NCBI RefSeq assembly: GCF_030372765.1
Contig: NZ_JAUCMW010000004.1
Location: forward strand, 239,323-303,322
DNA: 64,000 nt
Reading direction: 5' to 3'
From: Labilibaculum sp. K2S
GTDB taxonomy: Bacteria; Bacteroidota; Bacteroidia; Bacteroidales; Marinifilaceae
The translations under genes and the position numbers were made by a program. Positions 35,111 to 44,072 of this stretch are shown piece after piece. The first letter of the stretch is position 1; each line of letters starts with the position of its first letter. The notes under the pieces are model-generated. The model was not told the DNA's origin and made no database searches. It saw only the letters and a program-made list of their open reading frames with translations.

Positions 35111-36460
35111 TTAAAACTGAAGGGAAAACTCTGTTAACCGATCTGGTTTTGAACGGGCAGATATTGTTCCCCCGTGTAACCTCATAATTTGTCTGGAAAG
35201 ATTTAAGCCTATCCCCGATCCTTTCTCCTTTGTCGTAAAAAAAGGAGTGAAAATAGTATCAATCACATCATCGGGAATTCCCATGCCGTTATCCCTAACA
35301 ATAATAAAATTAACCGGATTTCCCTGTCCTGTTGAAATAGAAATCGACTTGGATTCGGTGTTCTTGAGCGCTTCTATCGAATTCCGAATCAAATTAATCA
35401 GGACTTGAGAAATTAGCTTTTCATCGGCAATTAACTCTTGCTCCGAATCATGCAAATGGTAGGTAAACTCAATATTTTCTGATTTAAACTCTTCCTTGAA
35501 CAAAGCATCGATATGTGAAAACAATTTGTCAACTGAAAGCAATTCAAAATGCGGTTTCGGAAGCTGTGTTAAATTCTTGTATTCATCAACAAAAGCGATT
35601 AAACCTTTGCTCCTTTTGCGAATGGTTTTTAATCCCATTAATGTATTGGAAATTGCTCCTTCGCTCAATAATTCCTTACAGGCCTGATCTCCATTCTTCT
35701 CATACAAATCGATTAGGCTCCCCGACAACATGGAAATAGGACTCACCGAATTCATAATTTCATGAGTGAAAACACGAATTAATTTATGCATTGCATCCAT
35801 TTCGCCTTGGTCAATTGCATTTTTTATATCCTGAAAGGCAATCAATTTGATGCAGTCATCCTCCAAACGAAAATCGACTGCCTTAACTGCCAACTTTAAA
35901 ATTCGGTTTTTCACCAAATATTTCCTGAGCTTTTGAGTACCCGTCTTCACCCGAAATAAAAAATCCGGAAACTCACCGTCAATACAAACCAAATCTGAAA
36001 TATTCTGAAATTCTTCCACCAGAAAGAGTTCCTTAAAAGCTTTGTTGCACAACCGAACATTCCCCTTATGATCAAACGCCAACAATCCAATACCGACCAA
36101 CTCCACCGTATTTTGGAAAAATATAAAATCCTTTTCCTTTTCAATTTTCACTTTGCCAAATGCGTTGATAATACTATTAAAGCTTTGATGCAGATTTTGA
36201 AAAGCTTTGTCGTTTTTATGCTGGTTAAATACCAAAGTTGAATCCTGATATTGAAAAGCTGTAAAAAACCGGGACAAATCACGATTCGTTTTATTGATAT
36301 ACCAGATTAGATATACAATTTGTAAAACCCATAAAGCCAAAAGACTATACGTAGTTACCACCATATATTCTTTTGAGAGTACAAACCAGAACACAACAGG
36401 TGTAAGCGATAACAAAATGATTTGAACAACTATCCAAACATAGAATCTTTTATAAATCAT
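35111..36460 (-). CDS. NtrY-like sensor histidine kinase
   Basis: The 449 residues have two N-terminal membrane helices (about 8-55) with almost no periplasmic loop. A HAMP-less linker and a PAS-like region (about 110-200) follow, then the kinase core. The H-box is in RVFTHEIMNSVSPISML, the N-box in QVLINLIRNSIEAL, the G1 box in IVRDNGMGIPDDV, the F-box in FTPFFTTKEKGSG and the G2 box in SGIGLNLSRQIM. The lack of a large outer domain suggests that it senses a membrane or cytoplasmic signal. It overlaps the upstream sigma-54 activator gene by 11 bases and is its likely partner. Confidence 0.9.
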   Translation of the reverse strand: MIYKRFYVWIVVQIILLSLTPVVFWFVLSKEYMVVTTYSLLALWVLQIVYLIWYINKTNRDLSRFFTAFQYQDSTLVFNQHKNDKAFQNLHQSFNSIINAFGKVKIEKEKDFIFFQNTVELVGIGLLAFDHKGNVRLCNKAFKELFLVEEFQNISDLVCIDGEFPDFLFRVKTGTQKLRKYLVKNRILKLAVKAVDFRLEDDCIKLIAFQDIKNAIDQGEMDAMHKLIRVFTHEIMNSVSPISMLSGSLIDLYEKNGDQACKELLSEGAISNTLMGLKTIRKRSKGLIAFVDEYKNLTQLPKPHFELLSVDKLFSHIDALFKEEFKSENIEFTYHLHDSEQELIADEKLISQVLINLIRNSIEALKNTESKSISISTGQGNPVNFIIVRDNGMGIPDDVIDTIFTPFFTTKEKGSGIGLNLSRQIMRLHGGTISARSKPDRLTEFSLQF

Positions 36461-37832
36461 ACTTTTTAATTTTATCGTATAATGTAGACCGGTTTATCCC
36501 TAACTCCTTCGCCGCAAGACTCAGATTCCCACCCGTGTGCTTTACTGCTTTCTCAATTAAAAACTTCTCGTTATCAGACAAATTGAGACTGTCCAGTATT
36601 TTTTTCGACAATTGTAATTCCTCTCCAAGTAACACATCAACAGCAGCTATTTTTTTTGTATCGGATAAGATAACTGATTTTTCGATGATGTGTTGAAATT
36701 CCCGAATATTTCCCGGCCATGAATATTGCGAAAGTTTCTTTAGTGCAGATTTTTCAAAAACACATTCTCCTTTCTGATACTGATCGGCATATTTCTGCAG
36801 AAAAAACACAGCCAATTCAGGAATATCCTCAATCCGTTCGCGTAAAGGTGGCAATTCTATCGTAATAGTATTCAGGCGATACAACAAATCTTCCCTGAAA
36901 GTTCCGTTAGACACCATCTCAAACAAATTACAATTGGTAGCAGCCAGTATGCGTACATCTACCTCAACAGGAGAGTTTCCGCCCACAGGAACAACCTGTT
37001 TATTTTGAATGGCGGTCAATAATTTTGTTTGCAGATGCAAGGGAACATTTCCGATTTCATCCAGAAAAAGTGTTCCGCCCGATGCCAACTCAAATCGCCC
37101 CATACGATCCTCTTTTGCATCAGTAAATGCGCCTTTTTTAGAACCAAATAGTTCGCTTTCAAATAAGTTATCGCTTAAAGAACCCAAATCGACACTTACA
37201 AATACCTGATCTTTTCGGTGCGATGACAAATGAAGCTCACGGGCAATTACCTCTTTCCCTGTGCCATTCTCACCCACTATTAAAACATTCGCCTCGGTTC
37301 CGGCCACTTTCTCAACGGTTCGAAACACCTCATTCATGGCATTGGAACTCCCTTTTACAAATTGAGTGTTTCTATTGATCTGATGATTGATCTGCTTCTG
37401 CTTTTCCTTCAATCCTTTTATCTCAAGCTTTGAATTCCGCAATTTTAAAGCCGACAGCAAGGTTGACAGAATCTTATTTTCGTCCCATGATTTTTGAATA
37501 AAATCAACTGCCCCCTCTTTCATTGCCTTAACCGCCAATTCTACATCACCGTAAGCTGTAATCAGCACCACACAAGCATTTGCATCAAATTCCAATATTC
37601 GCTTTAACCAATACAAACCTTCGTTTCCTGAATTTATTCCAGCTTTAAAATTCATATCCAGCAAGTAAACATCATACTCGTCCACATCAAGCTGTGATAG
37701 CAACTGATTGGGATTTTTAATGGTATCTATTTTCGCAAAATGTGAATTGAGAAATAATTGCAAAGCAAATAATAGCTCCTCGTTATCATCTATAATTAAA
37801 AGCTTTCCTTTTCCAGCCATTCTTTTATCCAT
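36450..37832 (-). CDS. sigma-54-dependent response regulator (NtrC family)
   Basis: The 460 residues show a receiver domain with phospho-acceptor Asp59 in VYLLDMNF and the conserved Lys in FIQKSWD. The AAA+ sigma-54 activation domain has Walker A in VGENGTGKEV and Walker B in GGTLFLDEIGN. Its sigma-54 contact loop reads GAFTDA instead of the classical GAFTGA. The C terminus is a Fis-type helix-turn-helix (NLSLAAKELGINRSTLYDKIKKY). An ATG four codons later (37820) is another possible start. The divergent ABC exporter operon has a sigma-54-type promoter and is a likely target. Confidence 0.93.
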   Translation of the reverse strand: MDKRMAGKGKLLIIDDNEELLFALQLFLNSHFAKIDTIKNPNQLLSQLDVDEYDVYLLDMNFKAGINSGNEGLYWLKRILEFDANACVVLITAYGDVELAVKAMKEGAVDFIQKSWDENKILSTLLSALKLRNSKLEIKGLKEKQKQINHQINRNTQFVKGSSNAMNEVFRTVEKVAGTEANVLIVGENGTGKEVIARELHLSSHRKDQVFVSVDLGSLSDNLFESELFGSKKGAFTDAKEDRMGRFELASGGTLFLDEIGNVPLHLQTKLLTAIQNKQVVPVGGNSPVEVDVRILAATNCNLFEMVSNGTFREDLLYRLNTITIELPPLRERIEDIPELAVFFLQKYADQYQKGECVFEKSALKKLSQYSWPGNIREFQHIIEKSVILSDTKKIAAVDVLLGEELQLSKKILDSLNLSDNEKFLIEKAVKHTGGNLSLAAKELGINRSTLYDKIKKYDL

Positions 37833-37951
37833 TTAAATTCTTTGGTTAAAATAATCATATTGTTGTAAATATCGACATCGCGTGTTGGATTTTCCGACAC
37901 TATATTTCTCATCACAAACACAAATGCCTGTATTTCTGCATCATTAAAAAA

Positions 37952-37967
37952 TGGCACAATACTTGGC
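37952..37967 (+). promoter_or_regulatory. sigma-54 (-24/-12) promoter of the ABC exporter operon
   Basis: TGGCAC at 37952-37957, five bases, then TTGG at 37963-37966 fits the consensus TGGCAC-N5-TTGC with one mismatch and correct spacing. Expected transcription start is about 12 bases further on, and the ABC ATPase ATG is at 37999. A sigma-54 activator gene starts 120 bases away on the other strand. Confidence 0.6.
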
Positions 37968-37998
37968 TGCCAATATTTAAATCACATAATCTAAAAAA

Positions 37999-38709
37999 AT
38001 GATACATACCAAAAACTTAAGCAAAGTATTCAGAACCGAAGAAGTTGAAACATCCGCCTTGCAACATGTAAACCTACACATAGAAACCGGTGAATTTGCT
38101 GCCATTATGGGGCCATCTGGTTGTGGAAAATCAACACTCCTAAATATTATTGGTTTGTTGGATAATCCCAGCACTGGAAGCTATACTTTTAATCAAGTAG
38201 AAATTTCTGACAAAAGTGAAAAACAAAGAACAAAATTCAGAAAAGGAAACATCGGTTTTGTTTTCCAGAGTTTTAACCTGATTGATGAACTAAATGTATT
38301 TGAAAATGTAGAATTGCCTTTGCTCTACATGAAAGTTCCGATGGCTGAGAGAAAAGAAAAAGTAGTGCAGGTATTGAAACGCATGAATATCGATCATCGT
38401 GCAAAACATTTTCCTCAACAACTTTCGGGCGGACAACAGCAAAGAGTTGCGATAGCAAGAGCCGTAGTTTCGAATCCGAAACTAATTTTAGCCGATGAAC
38501 CAACCGGTAATTTAGATTCGACCAACGGCACAGAGGTTATGCAATTGCTCGAAGAATTGCACAAAGAAGGAACTACTATTGTGATGGTTACCCACTCGCA
38601 AAGCGATGCGGAATATGCCGACCGGGTGATCAATCTATTCGATGGGAAAATTGTTTCGGAAAGCAAAAAAGACCCGCAATCACATATCCTCGAATCAGCA
38701 GTTTTATAA
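37999..38709 (+). CDS. ABC transporter ATP-binding protein (MacB/LolD type)
   Basis: The 236 residues are a complete ABC ATPase: Walker A GPSGCGKSTLLN, Q-loop in FVFQSFNLID, signature LSGGQQQRVAIARA, Walker B LILADEPTGNLDS and the H-loop VTHSQSDAEYA. The MacB/LolD type powers mechanotransmission at the membrane rather than classical transport. The partner permease gene follows after 50 bases. Control by the adjacent sigma-54 system is likely from the promoter just upstream. Confidence 0.93.
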   Translation: MIHTKNLSKVFRTEEVETSALQHVNLHIETGEFAAIMGPSGCGKSTLLNIIGLLDNPSTGSYTFNQVEISDKSEKQRTKFRKGNIGFVFQSFNLIDELNVFENVELPLLYMKVPMAERKEKVVQVLKRMNIDHRAKHFPQQLSGGQQQRVAIARAVVSNPKLILADEPTGNLDSTNGTEVMQLLEELHKEGTTIVMVTHSQSDAEYADRVINLFDGKIVSESKKDPQSHILESAVL

Positions 38710-38759
38710 AATATATCTAACAAACTTATTACTTTTAATCTCCCAATAAAACCGACTAT

Positions 38760-41132
38760 ATGCTTTGGTACAAACTTAAACTCTCTTTTCGAAGTCTGGC
38801 AAAAGACAAACTCAATTCCATCATCAATATTTTTGGTCTTGCTGTAGGAATGGCTGCGGTAATTCTTATTTCTATTTACGTTCAGCACGAACTCAGTTAC
38901 GATAAATTCAACACAAAACAGGAGCGGATTTACAAACTAATTTCCCTACTTAATGAAACTGGTGAAGAATTAACACCATATGAAATCTGCCTGCGTTTAA
39001 CCAATGAAAACTTCGCCTCTCAAATACCCGAGATAGAAGAAATCACTCAACTATATAACGGATATACACAAAATGCAAAAGTCGGGGATAAAAATTTCAC
39101 GCAAATCAGATGTATTTATGTTGATACAAATTTCCATAAAGTTTTCAGTTTAAAACCAATTTCCGGACAATCAACCAATTTATTTTCAAAACCTAATGGG
39201 TTTGTTATTAATGCAACAACAGCATTAAAACTGTTTGGAACCACCAATGCAGAAGGTAAAGAATTCGAAATGTTTGGTGGTAATTTATGCACTGTTAGTG
39301 CGGTTGTCGAAGATCTTCCCCTCACCTCTAGTTACGATTTTGACATGCTATTACCATTTTCTGGTTTCCCTAGAAAGGCAGGGTACCAAAGTTTGGAATA
39401 CTTCACGTATATTTTAGTAAAACAAGGAATTGATCGAAATTCAACAATCAAGAAAATTGAGGATAAATACACCAAAATGCTTGATGATAGACTTGGTGAA
39501 TATGGTATGAAAACAGGATCTTACCTCCAAAAACTAAGCGATATCCACCTGAGATCAAACTATCAGCAAATCTTAAAACCTGGTGGAAATATCAATACCA
39601 TTTACATACATATTCTTCTGGCTTTTTTAATATTGATTATTGCCATGATTAATTTCATCAATATTATTACCGTTCAATACGATGGAAAATTAAACCAAAT
39701 TGGTATCAAAAAAGCGATTGGTGCAGAGCGTATCGACTTGATTAAAGATTTTTTAGGCCGAACCACACTAATGTCTGTTATTGCACTTCTATTTGGTGTG
39801 ATTCTAGCAGAAATTCTAATGCCATTCTTCGGCAGTTTAATGAACAGAGAATTAGCTATTGATTATTTATCAAATCCCCTTCTATTTATAGGGCTTCCTG
39901 TAATGGCTTTATTTGTTGGGCTTATCTCAGGCTTGTATCCGGCCATCACAATTACCCGATACACTCCGGCTTCCATCATTAAAGGAAAGCTTCCAGGCAA
40001 TCACGGCACCAATTTGCTGTCCCGGATTCTGGTAATCTTTCAGTTCTCGGCTTCTATCATTTTAATCTCGGCTGTTATCATCTCTCAGCAACAGATTGAC
40101 TATATGAAAAATGCTGATTTGGGTTTCGATACAGAACAAGTAATTGCGATAAACAATCTGAGCCAAATACAAACACAAGCTTACTCCTCAATCAAACAAG
40201 AACTTTTAAAAATACCTCAAATCTCTTTTGTTAGTGCAAGTCTTCATCTTCCTGGCGGTGGTGGTAGCGGTCAAATATTTCGGCTTTACGGAACCGATAT
40301 TAAAAACACAAAAGATTATAATGAATATCGCGTAAGGCCGGGTTATTTTAAAACTTTAGGGATACAATTTGTAGAAGGAAACACATTTACCGAAAGTCAG
40401 GTTGAAAACTGCAAAGGAATTATTCTGAATGAAGCTGCTGTTAAATATCTTAATGTTGATGACCCTTTGGGGAGGATCGTGTGGTTTCATGAGGATAAAT
40501 ATGAAATTCAAGGCATTGTTAAAGATTTTCATTACGCCTCGCTGCAGGAAAAAATAGCACCTCTAATGTTCACCTGCTTCAGTGACAATCGGAACATACA
40601 GTTTGTTTTGCTCAAAGTTAAAACCAATAACATGACTGATTTGCTAGGTAAAATAAAAGATACATTCAAAAAAGTTGATCCGGAAAGAGTTAATTACCAT
40701 ATGTTTATTGATGATGTCTGCCGCGATCGATATCAAACTGAAGAAAGATCGCAAATACTAACAGGCTACTCATCGGCGCTTTCTATCATTCTGGCTCTAT
40801 TGGGATTGTATTCCCTTACTTTATTCATGGTACAAAAACGCACCAAGGAAATAGGAATCCGGAAAGTAACAGGTGCCAGTATCAGCCAGATATCATTGTT
40901 GCTGTTTTCTAATTTTTTAAAATGGATTGCAATAGCCTTTATGATATCGATCCCCGTTTCATATTATATAATGCAACACTGGCTGGAACAATTTGCTTAT
41001 CACATTACTATTGGCCCGCTCCCGTTTGTATTTGCCGGTTTGCTAACTGCAATTTTTGCACTCTTGGTTGTTGGCGGACAAACCTGGAAGGCTGCCAATC
41101 AAAATCCTGTTGATTCCTTACGAAGTGAATAG
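38760..41132 (+). CDS. MacB-like ABC transporter permease (two FtsX domains)
   Basis: The 790 residues have the layout of Bacteroidota double FtsX permeases. The first membrane helix is about 20-42, with a periplasmic MacB_PCD-like domain to about 280. Three helices and the first FtsX domain follow (about 285-400), then a second helix near 425-445 and another periplasmic domain. The last FtsX domain holds the three helices from about 675 (KRTKEIGIRKVTGAS is its typical start). It probably exports a peptide, lipid or lipoprotein-derived substrate, or acts in envelope stress. No MacA or TolC partner lies adjacent. A terminator follows at 41158-41194. Confidence 0.9.
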   Translation: MLWYKLKLSFRSLAKDKLNSIINIFGLAVGMAAVILISIYVQHELSYDKFNTKQERIYKLISLLNETGEELTPYEICLRLTNENFASQIPEIEEITQLYNGYTQNAKVGDKNFTQIRCIYVDTNFHKVFSLKPISGQSTNLFSKPNGFVINATTALKLFGTTNAEGKEFEMFGGNLCTVSAVVEDLPLTSSYDFDMLLPFSGFPRKAGYQSLEYFTYILVKQGIDRNSTIKKIEDKYTKMLDDRLGEYGMKTGSYLQKLSDIHLRSNYQQILKPGGNINTIYIHILLAFLILIIAMINFINIITVQYDGKLNQIGIKKAIGAERIDLIKDFLGRTTLMSVIALLFGVILAEILMPFFGSLMNRELAIDYLSNPLLFIGLPVMALFVGLISGLYPAITITRYTPASIIKGKLPGNHGTNLLSRILVIFQFSASIILISAVIISQQQIDYMKNADLGFDTEQVIAINNLSQIQTQAYSSIKQELLKIPQISFVSASLHLPGGGGSGQIFRLYGTDIKNTKDYNEYRVRPGYFKTLGIQFVEGNTFTESQVENCKGIILNEAAVKYLNVDDPLGRIVWFHEDKYEIQGIVKDFHYASLQEKIAPLMFTCFSDNRNIQFVLLKVKTNNMTDLLGKIKDTFKKVDPERVNYHMFIDDVCRDRYQTEERSQILTGYSSALSIILALLGLYSLTLFMVQKRTKEIGIRKVTGASISQISLLLFSNFLKWIAIAFMISIPVSYYIMQHWLEQFAYHITIGPLPFVFAGLLTAIFALLVVGGQTWKAANQNPVDSLRSE

Positions 41133-41157
41133 CAAGCCTATTTAGAGATCATTCAAT

Positions 41158-41194
41158 AAGGGAGCACATCCTATTCGGCTTGTGCTCCTTTTTT
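41158..41194 (+). terminator. intrinsic terminator of the ABC exporter operon
   Basis: GGAGCACA (41161-41168) pairs with TGTGCTCC (41181-41188), then six T. Confidence 0.88.
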
Positions 41195-41247
41195 CTTTGG
41201 GATAACACATTTATCTGTTTCCTGAGCATTTACAGGCTTTTCCGACG

Positions 41248-41436
41248 GCGGAAAACCTTAGACTTATGGCGGAACACTTCAGACTTATGCCGGAAAACCT
41301 TAAACTTATGGCGGAACGCTTCAGACTTGTGCCGGAAAACCTTAAACTTGTGGCGGAACGCTTCAGACTTGTGCCGGAAAACCTTAGACTTGCGACGGAA
41401 CACTTCAGACTTGTAACGACTAAATTTAGACTTTCG
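41248..41436. repeat. 21-bp tandem repeat, nine units, two alternating types
   Basis: Units of exactly 21 bases run without spacers. Odd units resemble GCGGAAAACCTTAGACTTATG (the first is one base longer than can be quoted as a strict motif; key parts are CGGAAAACCTTA and GACTTATG). Even units carry CGGAACACTTCAGACTT. The order therefore repeats every 42 bases. Read in the plus frame from the ATG at 41266 it gives heptads of the type AERFRL-V and PENLKL-V. The last unit is the most diverged. It may be non-coding; no promoter or family supports a gene. Confidence 0.85.
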
Positions 41437-41507
41437 ATAACAAAAACAAGGGGGAGATACATGACTGACCTCCCCTAAAACAGCGCACCTTTAAGTAAAT
41501 TTAGTAC

Positions 41508-41876
41508 TTACAGAAGAGTACATGCCACTTCAAAAACAGCATCAACATTGTGTGTGTCAGCAGGAGTTTCTCCCTTGGTGTATCCTAATTCTGTTAAACG
41601 CAAATGCGTAAAGTCTGTGATTCCGTTTTTACACATCACCAATTTGCCACAATCTTTTGAGCAACCATCAATAACAAGAATTTTAGCTCCCCGAACGGAA
41701 TCTATCATCTCAGTAATCCCAGCTCCCACAAAGGCAAGGCATTTCATTTGGGCTTTCCCCTTCTTTTGAAGCTTCCTCGCAACCAAATCAGTTAGTTCAC
41801 CCACATCGGCTGCGCCAGAGCATGCAAAAACCACTTTCGTACTTTTCTCTTCGCATCCACCAGATCTATTTTCCAT
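41508..41876 (-). CDS. DGC-domain putative zinc-binding protein
   Basis: The 122 residues match the DGC-domain family (often listed as putative zinc-binding protein): VVFACSGAADVGELTDLVARKL, AFVGAGITEMIDSVRGAKILVIDGCSKDCGKLVM, with DGC-x3-CG as the name-giving motif. Four or more conserved Cys probably bind metal. Related proteins often sit near redox or metal-handling genes. It is monocistronic here. Function is unknown. Confidence 0.85.
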   Translation of the reverse strand: MENRSGGCEEKSTKVVFACSGAADVGELTDLVARKLQKKGKAQMKCLAFVGAGITEMIDSVRGAKILVIDGCSKDCGKLVMCKNGITDFTHLRLTELGYTKGETPADTHNVDAVFEVACTLL

Positions 41877-41987
41877 GATGTTTATTTTAAATGAAATTAT
41901 TTACTCACAAAACCATAATTTTAAATCTAATTCAAGCTAGACAGAGATTCGTTCGAAAACAGAATCAAATTGTCTTACTCTTCTTTT

Positions 41988-42491
41988 CTAATCGATAATC
42001 TGAACATCAATACGCTTTACTTTATCAAGCAATACTAAGGGAAAACCGCTTAAATAGAACTCATAAGTAAAATAACCTCCTTTACCGGTATTGTAATCCC
42101 GGTTAAATCTAACTCCGGTCTCTCTCGAAAATTCATAAATCAGGAAATCATTTTCATCATAAAGTCTAATAAAGTATCCATCTTTATTATAATCATGATT
42201 GGATTTGACAAGTGCTTCATTTTTAATATCACTCCGATCAGAAGCAACTAGTTTACTGTCACTAATAAATTGAAAATAATATCTTTCATAAACAGCATAT
42301 TCGTAATCTTCATGATCTTTCTTAGACTCCGTTCTATTTTGCTTTAAAATTATTTGATTCGTAACATTTAAAGGCTGCGATGCTGATGTAATTTTAAAAT
42401 TAGTTGACACAGCGCCTAATTTCTCTGAAATAGTTTGAGATTTAGCTCCAAACACAATAAAAAAGAGCAAAAGGGTACTAATTTTCTTCAT
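41988..42491 (-). CDS. secreted protein of unknown function
   Basis: The 167 residues start with a signal peptide (MKKISTLLLFFIVFGAKSQT) cleaved near residue 18. The mature part is rich in charged and aromatic residues, lacks cysteines and is probably beta-rich; it ends with VLLDKVKRIDVQIID. I do not recognise a family. The gene lies 18 bases after the adenylate kinase gene on the same strand and is probably co-transcribed. Confidence 0.65.
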   Translation of the reverse strand: MKKISTLLLFFIVFGAKSQTISEKLGAVSTNFKITSASQPLNVTNQIILKQNRTESKKDHEDYEYAVYERYYFQFISDSKLVASDRSDIKNEALVKSNHDYNKDGYFIRLYDENDFLIYEFSRETGVRFNRDYNTGKGGYFTYEFYLSGFPLVLLDKVKRIDVQIID

Positions 42492-42509
42492 TCCACATAG
42501 TTTAATTAT

Positions 42510-43667
42510 TTAAATACTATTCTTTATTTTTTCACATATCCGATCAAAGACCTCATCGAACTCACCTACTCCATCTATTTTCAAAACACCATGCAACTGG
42601 TTGTATTTTTCAATTACGGGTACGGTTTTAATTTCATGTTCCTGCAAGCGTTTCACAATTTTAGAGGTGTTGTTATCGTATGGCATGCAGCGATCGGTTT
42701 TACTTCTTTTATCCAGCCGGCTGATTAGTTCCAATGTTGGTACCTCAATTTCGATAATCTGAGAAATGGCAGAACCATGTTTTTTCAATAAACCATCTAA
42801 AATGTACGATTGAACCAATGTTCGTGGAAATCCCTTAAAAATGAATCCATTCACTCCGCTCGAGTTTGCGATTTTCTTTTCAATTAATTGCACCACAATC
42901 TCGTCGGGCACCAATTCCCCGTTTTCATACAAATCAATAATTCGTTTTCCTATTTCGGTACCTTTCTGGATTTCCTGCTCGAGCATTTGACCGGTAGCAA
43001 GGTATTCCAAATCATATTTTTTGGCCAAAGCAATTCCCTGCGAACCTCTTCCTGAACCAGGATAACCAAATAACACCAAATTGAACAGACTCTTACTCAA
43101 TTCTTCCTTAATAATTTTTTGTATACTCAGGTTTACCTCCTCAATTGATTGATCTCCTTTCAATCCAAAATAAACGCCTTTGTCTTTGTAAAACTGTAAT
43201 ACAGGAAGTGTTTTATCGCTATATTCTTTTAGTCTGTTTCGAATCACCACTTCATTATCATCGGCCCTGCCCGATGTCTTTCCTCTGTTTAATAATCTTG
43301 AAACAGAAACCTCTTCATCTACTTCCAAACTAATCAGGCAATTTAAAGCGGTATTCAGCTTTATCATTAATCCTTCCAAAATATAAGCCTGAATATAGGT
43401 TCTGGGGAAGCCATCAAATAAGAATCCATTGGAATCAGGATTTTCAGTTATGGTTTTCTCAATAATCTGAACGATGATTTCATCAGAAACTAAGCCTCCC
43501 GAAGCAATAATGCTTTGTGCTTCGAGACCTAATTTACTCTTATCTGCAATCTCCTTCCGCAACAAATCACCTGTTGAGATGTAAAAAAGATTGTATTTAT
43601 TAATCAAAAACTCAGATTGAGTGCCTTTTCCAGCACCCGGAGGACCAAACAATGCAATATTCAGCAT
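42510..43667 (-). CDS. tandem adenylate kinase, second domain degenerate
   Basis: The 385 residues contain two adenylate-kinase domains in a row. Domain 1 (about 1-190) has an intact P-loop FGPPGAGKGTQ, STGDLL, FLFDGFPRT and the lid GRADDN. Domain 2 (about 194-385) keeps the fold but has FGYPGSGRGSQ (P-loop Lys to Arg at 207), ATGQML (Asp to Gln at 227) and FIFKGFPRT (Asp to Lys at 278), and its lid region lacks the Arg-Asp-Asp pattern. I infer one active and one inactive or regulatory half. A usual adk is about 190-215 residues. This may be an extra copy beside a standard adk elsewhere. Confidence 0.88.
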   Translation of the reverse strand: MLNIALFGPPGAGKGTQSEFLINKYNLFYISTGDLLRKEIADKSKLGLEAQSIIASGGLVSDEIIVQIIEKTITENPDSNGFLFDGFPRTYIQAYILEGLMIKLNTALNCLISLEVDEEVSVSRLLNRGKTSGRADDNEVVIRNRLKEYSDKTLPVLQFYKDKGVYFGLKGDQSIEEVNLSIQKIIKEELSKSLFNLVLFGYPGSGRGSQGIALAKKYDLEYLATGQMLEQEIQKGTEIGKRIIDLYENGELVPDEIVVQLIEKKIANSSGVNGFIFKGFPRTLVQSYILDGLLKKHGSAISQIIEIEVPTLELISRLDKRSKTDRCMPYDNNTSKIVKRLQEHEIKTVPVIEKYNQLHGVLKIDGVGEFDEVFDRICEKIKNSI

Positions 43668-44072
43668 ATAAAAATTTGTTAGAAGTGTAATTTACAAACG
43701 AATGTACCGTTCCAGATTTTATTCTACAATGTAGTACATAAACCAATTAAGATCAAGATTTATTATCATATGCGATGAATTTTTCACCCTGATACACACC
43801 AAAATAATGAGACTTGAATTCCATATGAATAAAAGGAACTCATCGTATTAATATCGATAATTGTCGATATGTTATTTTATTATATGCACTTACATTATTA
43901 AAAAAATACGCAGAACTCCATATTTACAAGCTTTGCCGCGATCTTATGAAAACAAATTATTTCTATTAACACAAGCTGAACACACAACTAAGAAAGCTTA
44001 TAAATTAATCCGACAAGTAGGTAATTATCAGAGTTTTCGATAAATTATTTTCGCGAACCAAAACCGATCGAA
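43668..44072. other. intergenic region between the adenylate kinase and NapC-like genes
   Basis: This 405-base divergent region contains one inverted repeat at 43851-43870. A 60-codon open frame at 43861-44043 has no family resemblance. Nothing else stands out. Confidence 0.5.
43851..43870. promoter_or_regulatory. inverted repeat, possible operator
   Basis: ATATCGA (43851-43857) and TCGATAT (43864-43870) form perfect arms with a six-base spacer, about 200 bases before the cytochrome gene. The binding factor is unknown. Confidence 0.25.

Larger units (their letters stand above)
41133..41507. other. non-coding interval with terminator and minisatellite
   Basis: This 375-base interval holds the exporter terminator (41158-41194) and nine 21-bp repeats (41248-41436). 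Long open frames exist on both strands only because the repeat unit is a multiple of three. Confidence 0.6.

Noticed and set aside
37796..37957. Minus-strand open frame of 53 codons with protein-like composition, running from the sigma-54 promoter into the response regulator start
   Set aside because: It has only a GTG near its beginning, overlaps the -24 promoter element and the regulator's first codons in another frame, and matches no family I know. It might be a gene remnant, but evidence is too thin.
41248..41436. CRISPR array
   Set aside because: The repeats are contiguous 21-bp units without spacers, and no cas genes are present.
41211..41462. Minus-strand Ser/Leu/Arg-rich protein across the minisatellite
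   Set aside because: The open frame is a by-product of a stop-free 21-bp unit; the opposite strand and another frame are open too.
43861..44043. 60-codon plus-strand frame before the NapC-like gene
   Set aside because: It begins inside an inverted repeat, has unusual composition and no family resemblance.
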